From Oreohelix idahoensis (Eukaryota; Mollusca; Gastropoda; Stylommatophora; Oreohelicidae), in the NCBI GenBank assembly GCA_024509875.1, contig JAMPIV010022916.1, positions 434,001 through 498,000 on the forward strand: DNA of 64,000 nt, in the 5' to 3' direction. Shown here one piece after another: positions 56,045-64,000 of the stretch (its first letter is position 1; each line of letters opens with the position of its first letter). The notes beneath the pieces were generated by a model. That model worked only from the letters and a program-made list of their open reading frames with translations, was not told where the DNA came from and did no database searches. The translations under genes were made by a program, and so were the position numbers.

Positions 56045-57958
56045 TATGAAATCAGTTTTACAAGTAAACGGTACACATGAAACAAGGGACGTTTTGGGTT
56101 TTACCCTTCGTCATCCACAGTTACGTACAAGTGACAAGGACAAGAACTACATATAGGTACTACAAAAATCTATGATGATGAGGAAAACGCCAAATGAGCG
56201 ATACAAGCAGATGAAACAACGGTGATGAGCTAAACGATAACAGTGATAATACAAGAAAATCGTAAAATCAGAAAGACATGTCGAAACAAGAAAGTAAATA
56301 ATCAACGAAACGAAGACAGAAATGAACAACAATATTAAAACAAGTAAAAAATCACTTAGCTAGATCCAAGAAAGAAACATTCAAGATGGCTGAGAAAATA
56401 GGGCGTCATACGGAAGTGACGGCTAAGAAAAGATAATTGAGGAAACGAAACGAACCAAAGCAAAAACAAGGATGGATAGGAAAATAACGACAGAAGAAAT
56501 AAAGTATGAAGCAGAGACACAAGCCACCAGAATTATGCAAAATGATGCTGGACATTAAGGCCAGCAGGAGATAAAACGCCCATTTGAAAAATGAGACGAT
56601 TCTCCAACGAGAAGCGAGTTCGGTCGTCGCCGACAGATGAAAAGAGGGCAGTGGCGTGAATGTCAGAGTTACCTGAATGGTCAGGGCTATTGAAGTGAAG
56701 GGCCACCGGTAAATGTTTGCCATGATAGATGTAATTCAAGTGCTCACGAAACGTGTCTGCCAAACGTTTGCCAGTTTCACCAATATAGGTCATGTCACAC
56801 CTCTTGCAGATGATAGCATAAATCAGGTTTTTGGATTCGCATGTGAAAGACTCCCAAATGGCAAATTTACCATTCGGAAAGGAGACTGACTGCGTTTGGA
56901 GTACACAAGGACAGGTCTTACATATGCGGCGTTGACACGGTTTAGTACCAAAGTGAGAAGGACTAGTTTTTCTCAAGCGACTATGTACAAGAATATCCCT
57001 AAAGTTCTTATCCCTACGATATGCTACCAAAGGGGTATCACGAAACAACTTTTTGGTATCAGGATCGGAGTGGAGAATAGGCAGATGACGAAACAGAATT
57101 TTTTTTTTCACCGCCAAACAGTGAGGGTGGAAAGTTAAGACAAGTTTGAGTCTGTCAGATGTAATAGTAGGTTTAGCAGTAAGTGCAACCTGACGAGTAA
57201 CGTGACTAATGCGATTAAGGGCATCAGATAAAACTCTTTCAGGATAGTGACTTCGGCGAAAAAACTGGAGCATTTCTTGAGCTCGTTCACGGAAATCATC
57301 TTCATCGTGACATATCCGACGTAAGCGTAGAAGTTGAGAGTAAAGAATGGAATTTTTACTGCTGAGAGGGTGAGAAAAGGCGTAAAGAAGGAAACCATGA
57401 GCATCAGTAGGTTTATAAAAGAGAGAGGTAGTAAGGCCAGTAGGGGTAATATTGACAGTAAAGTCAAGGAAGTTAACTGAAGTGGTAGAAATCTGAGAAG
57501 TGAATTTGATGGCAGGATGGAAATTACCAACATAATCAATGAATCTACGGAGGTTAACTTCAGACATGTCTGTGACTCCAATACCATCGTCGATATAGCG
57601 ACGGTAAAACTCAGGTAATGGTCCATCGTAACTTTGAAGCACCAAATATTCAAAGTGACCCATGAAGAGGCAAGCACAACTCGGGCCTATTTTGGTGCCC
57701 ATAGCAACCCCACTAATTTGATTAAAAGACTGGCCATTGAATTCAAAAGAGTTGAGAGTGAGAACCATTTCCGCAAGGCGAAGAAGAGAACCTGTGCTAA
57801 AAGTAAGGTCAGTGCGTCTGTCGAGAACAAATTGTAGTGCTTTAAGGCCATCAGAGTGTGGAATGGAAGTTTAAAGCGAACAAACATCCAGAAGGAAAAG
57901 ACGGTAAGTGTGGTCAGGTGTGAATTGGATGGAATCAAAAGTAGTGATAGCATGGGTG
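56045..57958 (-). mobile_element. Penelope-like element 2
   Basis: 1.9-kb minus-strand PLE aligned along its whole length with PLE-1. 3' region 56045-56530 (with a mutated hammerhead-like core at 56088-56116: AUGACGA and AAAACGUC), coding region 56533 to about 57958. The 5' side is cut by a hAT transposon starting at 57959, in the middle of the conserved text reading ITTFDSIQFT on the minus strand. The upstream half of the PLE was not found to the right of 62.3 kb. Confidence 0.9.
56533..57768 (-). CDS. PLE reverse transcriptase / GIY-YIG endonuclease (partial)
   Basis: A 411-residue frame without stops. RT: VAMGTKIGPSCACLFMGHFE (motif B region, ~21-40), FYRRYIDDGIGV (motif C, YIDD at 58-61), NFLDFTVNI (~99-107), RRICHDEDDFRERAQEM (thumb, ~150-166). 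Linker with cysteines at 283, 286, 288. GIY-YIG: YAIICKRCDMTYIGETGKRL (~317-336), REH at 341-343, ENRLI with the catalytic Glu at 389. The chosen ATG is simply the first after a TAA near 57871; the frame is open further upstream and the real protein began earlier. N-terminal RT motifs are lost. PLEs insert by target-primed reverse transcription, often near telomeres in other clades. Confidence 0.85.
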   Translation of the reverse strand: MVLTLNSFEFNGQSFNQISGVAMGTKIGPSCACLFMGHFEYLVLQSYDGPLPEFYRRYIDDGIGVTDMSEVNLRRFIDYVGNFHPAIKFTSQISTTSVNFLDFTVNITPTGLTTSLFYKPTDAHGFLLYAFSHPLSSKNSILYSQLLRLRRICHDEDDFRERAQEMLQFFRRSHYPERVLSDALNRISHVTRQVALTAKPTITSDRLKLVLTFHPHCLAVKKKILFRHLPILHSDPDTKKLFRDTPLVAYRRDKNFRDILVHSRLRKTSPSHFGTKPCQRRICKTCPCVLQTQSVSFPNGKFAIWESFTCESKNLIYAIICKRCDMTYIGETGKRLADTFREHLNYIYHGKHLPVALHFNSPDHSGNSDIHATALFSSVGDDRTRFSLENRLIFQMGVLSPAGLNVQHHFA

Positions 57959-58483
57959 CAGGGCCAGCTCAACTGAAGGTGAAACACGTGCATTTGCACG
58001 GGGCGGCAAAAAAATTTTTTTTTTACTTATTTTTACAATCCCGCCAAATATTCTGCCTTGAGATGCCTTTGTACATCCCTGGGAGAATGTTTTCTTGTGA
58101 CCAGAGATCACGTGATATACACTGTCTCGGGATTCCCAGTCAGTTCAGTGAGCAGTTTCCCACACTTCTTAATATGATGCAGCTTATTCAATTCAACCAA
58201 TGACAATCTCGCGTGACCCAGATTAGCCAATCATAGGCTACTTAAGTATTGATTTTTTTATCGACCGTTCTATGTTGGCGGCTCGAATGTTTCAGTTGTT
58301 TTCGAGTGTGTATTCAAGGAAGTTGATTTTGCTCAGTGTTAGTGTGCTATATGTTACAGTGATAAATATTTTTTTCAAACGTTTTATGGAGATTAGTACA
58401 GTGCTTCAGCCTCCATTCATTACTAAATAATACATTTTATTGTAGGGTTTATTTAAAACAGTTTTAATATTCAAATAGATATA

Positions 58484-59457
58484 ATGTCCGATAACAGAAC
58501 AAAACTATCAGGTGCCGAATATCGGAAACGGAAACTGGAAAAAGAACGCGATATTCAAAAACATAGCGGGGCTTTACATAAATATCTAAAACCTGAAACA
58601 GCTGATGTAAGACAGAAGAAAATAAGCAAATGTACCGATACAAATGATTCTGAGCTCATGGCAAGTACTTCTAACTCGGACCCCAGTAACGTAGATGTTA
58701 CTAACAATGTCGAAAATGAGACTGATTTGACCATTTCCAATTCCAGAGATTTAAGTGATGAACTTGAGAGGTACACTGAAGTTGTTTTCCTGTAATAAAA
58801 TGTCACTCACTACTGATGGCTATAATGATTGAGGTCATTTGTATGTGCATCTTAATGAACACGAAAAATCTAAAAACCACTTGGAGTCCCATACAAAGTG
58901 GATTGAATTATCGTCCAGGCTTAAATCAGTACAGACAATTGATTCAATGCAACAAAAGTTATTAAATTCAGAAGTTCGACACTGGAGGAGCATAATAGAA
59001 CGCCTAATTGCTATTGTCCCGTTCTTGAGCCAACAATGCTTGCCATTTCGTGGAACATCTGATAAACTATACGACCCTAAGAATGGAAATTTTTTAAAGC
59101 TTGTTGAACTGATTGCCAGATTTGATAGTGCTATGTGTGAACATTTAATGAGAGTAGCTCGTGGATCGACCCAACATTACCTTGGGAAAAACATTCAAAA
59201 TTAATTGATTGATCTCTCTGGAACCATTAAAAAAAATTATTTTTATGGTGGAGAAAGCTAAATATTATAGCATAGTTGCAGACTATACTCCCGATGTAAG
59301 TCACATTGAACAATTAACACTAATTGTAAGATTTGTTAATGCGAATCCAAATGATATCAACATTCATGAGCATTTTCTTGGTTTCATTGCTGTAGAAGCC
59401 ACTACAGGCTCAGCGTTAACCGAATGCATTCTAAGAATATTCCAATCGCAAACATGC
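58484..59457 (+). pseudogene. hAT transposase, N-terminal half
   Basis: MSDNRTKLSGAEYRKRKLEK (the KLSGAQ.RKRK start of this family), then DGYND.GHLYVHLNEHEKSK (end of the TTF-type zinc finger, most of which is deleted; Trp changed to TGA near 58829), HLESHTKWIELSSRLKS, LPFRGTSDKLYDPKNGNF, then after a frameshift at ~59200 VEKAKYYSIVADYTPDVSH (first catalytic Asp region) and TLIVRFVNANP. It ends in ..NMRG at the LTR insertion site. Confidence 0.8.
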
Positions 59458-59462
59458 GTGGC

Positions 59463-61658
59463 TGTAGTGAAATTGACAGAGATACAACGGTAAAATCCCT
59501 CCAAAGATAACATTTAAGGATAAAAACATAATGCGTAGGCTGCGAATAGTACATGATCGCCTAGACCGCGGGTCATCATCCTCCATAATAATTGACTTGC
59601 TAGACAGGAGGGGAACGGCGGATCAAAAAAAAGGAAAAAAATATGACTGGAAAGATTGCGTGAGACTAGAAAGGCTAAGGAGACGCAATTGGGGGGGAAA
59701 CGGAGAAAAGTCACGTTTCCCAAGTTGACATAAAAAGTAAGCAACTCGACAGAAGGGACCATAGATATGTTACGCCACAGTCATTTATTGGACGCTTTTG
59801 CAATACCAAGCCCTTGATTTGAATTCAGCGGCTAAAACGCAGATGTTGGAATATTACAAAATTTAAAAAGTACTTTTTTCTTAATATTAATGTTAGGAAT
59901 ATAAAAATTAGCTGGCCGGATGGCCCATTCTGAGCAGTGAACAAATAGGTTCTTAATTTTACAGACGGATAGATAATATTGAAGATAATGACAAAAGACA
60001 GTGTTGTTCACATCATCGACAGACTGTATTGAATCTAAAAGTGTCGCTAATTGCACAAAAAAACACGACCTTGAGACGCAGGTGTTCAAATCTACGTAGT
60101 ATGGAAGAGAAGGGATATTGTGGTGGCTGTGTCTAAAAATAACTTTTAACGACAAAATTTTGGAGGGGAGAGAAAGGTTGGTTCAAAAATCAAGTACATT
60201 TTGTAGAAACACAAGTAGAGACGGACAGACTAACAGATAAACATCCATACTTGACTGAAGCATGACTGAAATGACTTTAGTGTAGGAAATTTGAAATTTA
60301 AAATAAACCTAGGCAGTGATTGGCCACAGACAATCATATCATTAGCGCTCAGACGCGAAAGTGGGGTCATTTCTCAATAGTTGTTCAGTGATAGACACAG
60401 ATTTTAAAGTGTGGTGATTTCCATATGAAAGGAAGTGAAAGAAATTTAGGGACGCCATACTATAGCCAGCAGCTCAGCTGAGTTTTGCTAGCAATTCTGT
60501 GTTATTTATTCATAATCTGGTAAGATTGAAATTATTTCCTTATATATTTTGAATATTGTTTCATGTTTGAGTGATTTGATACTGCCATATCGAAATCTAG
60601 CCTTACAAACAAGTAGGGATTTGCTCTAGACCCCCCGCCCTAGTCAGGGTCTAGGGACCAACAATGTACATAAACTCCAGCAAGGATTATGCAAGACAGA
60701 TCAAGTGTTGGGAATAATGAAACATATTACCTATCCTCTTTTAGGGCAGACAACTAATAAATATTTTTCAGAATCTATGGTCTGGGAGGATCTATCTGAT
60801 GTAAAACCACCATGGTAAATGTGCTGTTTGGTCAGAGAGATCTGACCTGTCTGTATGATGTGGTTGTTGTGTCAGTGTTGTGTCCAGACGTGGGTAGAGA
60901 ATAGATTTTGACACATGGCCCATACTTTGATTGCAGAGCTGTGAGTTTCTGTTGTCAACAAAGCAGTGTCTATTCAGTTGGTGACTTTACTCGAGTGTAT
61001 CTGTGCAGTACTTGTGACAGAGACCACCATTATTGCCCGCCAGCACGGAGAGGTGGGACCACCTGATTTCAGCACCAGAGCTACAACTACAAGATGAGTG
61101 AGCCTCTGGTCTGCTGGACATTCACCAACGCTGTGTAGTTACTAATATCCCCATAAAAATTCCCACCATTTTCTGGACACTGTGTAGTCAAGATAGACAG
61201 GTGTGATGAGGCCACCCCAACAGCACAAACATTAACTATCCTCCCAAGTAGATGACTACTAGAACATTTTAATAAAACTAACTAGTATAGTACATATATA
61301 TGCACACTATTGCATTTATGATATAATATTCCATGCATTTCTTTCATAATCTCTAAATCCTTTTAAGTTCTGGTCAACCTAAAAATTGATACAGAACAAA
61401 ATAAATGTAATATAATTCTATCAAAAAATTTTACACTATTGAGTTAGTTCAGTGTGTTGTAACATTTATTAATAATAACCCTAGACACTTTACGTAGCCA
61501 CATTCATTAAAAAAAAATTAAGTGTGAGGTCGTAGTGGTAGCAAGAAAGGCCTTCTGACAATTCTCAACTACATTTTATCTCAGGAGCCTTCACAGCTGG
61601 CCTCATACAATTACATTTAGTAATATCACCATCATACAATACCATCAACACCACTACA
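59463..61658. mobile_element. LTR-like insertion in the hAT (TSD gtggc)
   Basis: TGTAGTG...CACTACA inverted ends, flanked by gtggc at 59458-59462 and 61659-61663; excision restores the hAT text RG|QGYDNG. Its outer ~20 bp resemble, in reverse, both ends of the 24511-26243 insertion (TGTRGTGGKGTT and TGTRGTGAAMTT). An inner block 'aaccctagacactttacgta' matches 24690-24715 in reverse. 2.2 kb with no domain; a minus frame (59832-60155) is unrecognised. Probably a solo LTR of the same family, in opposite orientation. Confidence 0.6.
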
Positions 61659-62282
61659 GTGGCCAGGGGTATGACAATGGATCGAATATGAAAGGAAAAC
61701 ATTCAGGAGTTCAACAACGTATTAGGGACTTGAACCCGAGAGCTTTTTATATCCCTTGCTGTTCTCATTCTCTCAACTTGGTGGTCAATGATGCCGGGAT
61801 GTCATCTAGAGAAAGGGTTTTATTTTTTTGAAACGGTTCAGAAATTGCATGTGTTTTTCTCAGCGTCAACACTGCGTTGGGGAATCCTTAAGAAACATAT
61901 TACAACTCTAACGCCCAAGCCACTAAGTACAACTCGCTGGGAATATAGAATCGAGGCCATTCGTCCTTTAAGATATTATATTGAGAAATTTTATGATGCA
62001 TTGATAGAAATTGCCGATGACGAGTCAGTAGACAAAATGGCGAGACATGAAGCTGAAACCCTTGCCCTAAAAGAACTCAGAGATTTAAAATTTTTATGTT
62101 GTCTGTTATATGGCACTATGTTTTAAACGAAATTAATGTTGCTAGTAAACTGTTGCAAAGCATAAAAATGGAATTGACTAGTGCCATAACAACTTTGAGA
62201 AATGTTCTCCAGAGCCTTAAGAATCTCAAAAATGATGAATCATTTCAAAATTTTCTTGTTGATTGTTGTAGATTTGGATAGG
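61659..62282 (+). pseudogene. hAT transposase, catalytic core part
   Basis: GQGYDNGSNMKGKHSGVQQR (second catalytic Asp motif), NPRAFYIPCCSHSLNLVVND (CxxH), a frameshift at ~61800, then VFFSASTLRWGILKKHI, LSTTRWEYRIEAIRPLRYYI and LNEINVASKLLQSIKMEL. The C-terminal hAT dimerisation block is absent: the frame ends at TAG 62279-62281 or degenerates there. Confidence 0.85.
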
Positions 62283-62394
62283 TATTTAAGATAGATTCTG
62301 GTCCCGTCTGAATAGAACTGAAAAATGTGGTAACTCAGTGAGAGATAAGGTAAAGAAATAGATTTCACGAGTGAATGAGTTAAAGGTAGAATCT

Positions 62395-62640
62395 GTCACT
62401 GGATTGAGAAGACCTCTCGCGGCACAGGTGCTGGGTTTGATTGATGATATCGACACGCTTCAGTCTACCCAGCTGTAAATGGGTACATGACTTTTAACTT
62501 AAGTTAGGGAAGGAAAAGGCAGCGAGGAAGGGAAGTTGTCACCCCACCTCTCGATGCTGGACCTTGTATAGTGAAGTCTCTAACGCTTTACTCCCCAACG
62601 GCAGTATCTGCTATGGAATTATCTTTACCTTACCTTTATC
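62395..62640 (+). mobile_element. SINE-1 copy
   Basis: Begins in the tRNA head ('gacctctcgcggcacaggtg', B-box GGGTTTGATTG slightly decayed) and runs through the complete body to 'agtatctgctatggaattatctttacc'. The A-box end is missing. Confidence 0.8.
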
Positions 62641-62767
62641 TTGGGGATATCGAGTGCCGGCGGGTGAGGCATAGTTCGAAATTAGCTTGGCTTAAATATT
62701 CCCTCCCTCAGGTCACCTAGAAATCTACAAAATTACCCCTTGTGATCTATCGGTGGAACGGGAATTA

Positions 62768-63090
62768 ATGTCTCTTCTTCCTCGTTCGTCCTGAAAAGGA
62801 CGTTGGTTGCGTTGTGTCCGTTTACAGCGGAGCTGTGATATTTGCGCCTTTCGGCCCGACACATCCGACTTCCGCACGGCATTTTTTGGGACCGGGTTTG
62901 CCTTCCCTTTTAAATCCCTACTCCTCAGCCAGACTGCAGTGATGCAGCCTGTTTCCAGGACCACCACGTGGAGGTGGAGTAGGGTGTTGGTCAGCTCTGG
63001 TTCGCTGACCCTGACGCAGGCAGTCAAGCTATGGGTCGCTTACTGCATTCCTCACTTTTGATGCGTCTTCGCGAATTAATGTTACAATCA
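62768..63090 (-). mobile_element. SINE-4 copy (reverse)
   Basis: Reverse counterpart of 22213-22503 with roughly 90% identity by eye over 280 bp. It extends ~30 bp further at its 5' end ('gaatgcagtaagcgacccatag'), so the 22-kb copy is slightly truncated or differently bounded. Tail gaacgaggaagaagaga at 62775-62790. Confidence 0.8.
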
Positions 63091-63094
63091 CAAA

Positions 63095-63215
63095 AGGAAG
63101 TCCCAAAGCAGATACTGCCATAGCGAAGTGAAGTGTTAGAGACCACACTATACTATGTCCAGCTTCGAGAGGTGGGGGTGACCAGTTCCCTTCCTTGCTT
63201 TTTTGTGTGTGTTAA
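63095..63215 (-). repeat. SINE-1 3' fragment (reverse)
   Basis: 'agcagatactgccatagcg', 'gaagtgttagagacc', 'tatactatgtccagcttcgagaggtgggggtgaccagttcccttcc' match SINE-1 in reverse. It abuts the SINE-4 copy. Confidence 0.8.
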
Positions 63216-63366
63216 ATTGTGGCTTACCAGAACTTTCCAAATAAACTTCACGCGCTAGTTGTCCTATGACCAGAGTATTAGTAAAGTTGATGTTTTCTCG
63301 AATAGCCTGGCTTTGTTTTAGTTACAAGCCTTAAGTGTTCGTTTGCCTGTGAGAATGCATGGATAT

Positions 63367-63648
63367 TTTTTTTTTTTTTTTTTTTTTCTTAACCAGCAGC
63401 ACTTGGGCTTTCAGCCCTTCGGCCCAATGACATGTCATTGCGAGGCTGGGGAACCTGAGGACTTTCCTTCCAACCCGGTCATTAGCTTCGCTCCTTCCCA
63501 TCCACAGAGGGTTTATCACAGGAGCCGTTCAGGCTATTCAGTCAAATTTCCGGCCGTAAACATTTCTTCAAACGCCGACGCCCGGGTTTGAACCATGAAC
63601 ACCTGGTCGCCAGTACAACACCGAAGCCATTACACCAGCGCGGCTCCC
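63367..63648 (-). mobile_element. SINE-2, tRNA-derived, with perfect target duplication
   Basis: On the minus strand the head reads GGAGCCGCGCTGGTGTAATGG (A box) and GGTTCAAACCC (B box, about 63585), followed by a ~200-bp body and a poly(A) tail (poly-T on plus, 63367-63388). The 13-bp duplication aatgcatggatat occurs at 63354-63366 and 63649-63661 without mismatch. The duplication and long poly(A) point to a young insertion made by LINE machinery. Confidence 0.95.
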
Positions 63649-63661
63649 AATGCATGGATAT

Positions 63662-63799
63662 AAGCGAGAATGTGTTTATGTAATTTTTATATTGATGATT
63701 GATGACACATTCAAAAATACAGATTACTTGTAGACGTTTTGACCGCATGAGTGAGCGTCGGTATACAGAATTTATTTATTTATTGTTTTGTTTATATTA

Positions 63800-63830
<31 letters not shown>

Positions 63831-64000
63831 CTTCAGTCACAATCTTGTTTGTTTAAAAAAAAACCTGCTCATTTTTTATTATGATTGTATACTGTAAATG
63901 AATGCTGTTATGTTAACTTTATAATGTTGCATGCCTTTAAATTAATGCTTAAAGAAACATGTGGGAATAAAAGGATATAGTATGCAAGATAAATGAGAGT
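63662..64000. other. No gene; AT-rich, (TTTA)n-rich
   Basis: Contains an irregular TTTA/TTTATT-rich run at 63769-63832 and otherwise plain AT-rich sequence to the window end. Confidence 0.6.

Larger units (their letters stand above)
57959..62282 (+). mobile_element. ZMYM/TTF-type hAT transposon, inserted in PLE-2
   Basis: Starts CAGGGCCAGCTCAACTG with 'gggcggcaaaaaa' shortly after, the usual 5' end of hAT elements encoding zinc-finger MYM type 1-like transposases. The preceding octamer catgggtg would be the target duplication, but the 3' end is not found in the window (the frame fades at 62282 and a SINE follows). Promoter-proximal noncoding ~520 bp, then transposase pieces. A 2.2-kb LTR-like insertion sits at 59463-61658. 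Confidence 0.8.

Noticed and set aside
59463..61658. CACTA-type DNA transposon (ends contain CACTACA and a possible 3-bp TGG duplication)
   Set aside because: A CACTA element should start with CACTA at its 5' ends; here CACTA is at the inner-reading 3' end. Shifting one base gives TG...CA ends and a perfect 5-bp duplication, which also matches the insertion at 24.5 kb.

Overview
This is a repeat-dense, AT-rich stretch of a eukaryotic, almost certainly metazoan, nuclear genome. I see no bacterial-style operons, ribosome binding sites, tRNA/rRNA genes or CRISPR arrays. Nearly everything recognisable is a transposable element: non-LTR retrotransposons (RTE-like, CR1-like, an endonuclease-RT LINE with YADD, fragments with an RNase H-like reading frame), two Penelope-like elements (PLEs) with GIY-YIG endonuclease, several LTR elements, a ZMYM/TTF-type hAT transposon, a hAT-type MITE, a Tigger/pogo-like DNA element, several tRNA-derived SINEs, minisatellites and long (TA)n/(GATA)n tracts. 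This mix resembles lophotrochozoan (perhaps molluscan) genomes, but that placement is inference. Only two short open frames (45859-46110 and 52853-53061) look like possible host exons, and both are weak.

Layout. 1-18 kb: decayed repeats, a CR1-like LINE 3' end (4.83-5.86 kb), copies of an unidentified repeat ('family A'), a snap-back element with a hammerhead-like core (7.8-8.0 kb) and a 37-bp minisatellite (9.7-10.0 kb). 18.3-23.9 kb: fragments of RTE-like LINEs on both strands, including a ~170-bp-arm inverted duplication (19.1-19.65 kb) and an RTE copy split by a SINE with an exact target duplication. 23.87-35.1 kb: one minus-strand PLE split by two LTR insertions, each with TG...CA ends and a 5-bp target duplication: a solo-LTR-like element (24511-26243, gacat) and a 7.57-kb element (26937-34503, ggaat) with two long LTRs and a gag-like coiled-coil frame but no visible protease, RT or integrase. 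35.8-38.1 kb: remains of a gypsy-like gag-protease element, with two LTR ends in inverted orientation and a primer binding site resembling the tRNA-Pro type. 38.2-48.9 kb: LINE fragments, an almost complete LINE (39.4-42.2 kb), GATA/GACA microsatellite, an RTE RT copy and SINEs. 49.7-55.9 kb: a hAT-type MITE with 8-bp duplication, more family A and RTE fragments, a Tigger-like element. 56-62.3 kb: a second PLE with a 411-codon uninterrupted frame, cut at its 5' side by a hAT transposon, itself cut by an LTR-like element whose ends resemble those of the 24.5-kb insertion. 62.4-64 kb: SINEs, one with a perfect 13-bp target duplication.

The genes here do not form a pathway. What the window records is an order of insertions: PLE, then hAT or LTR element into PLE, then LTR element into hAT, plus SINE into RTE. 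The two most unusual items are the gag-only LTR element with 80-bp tandem repeats inside its LTRs, and the hammerhead-ribozyme-like core in the PLE 3' region together with three related short repeats.
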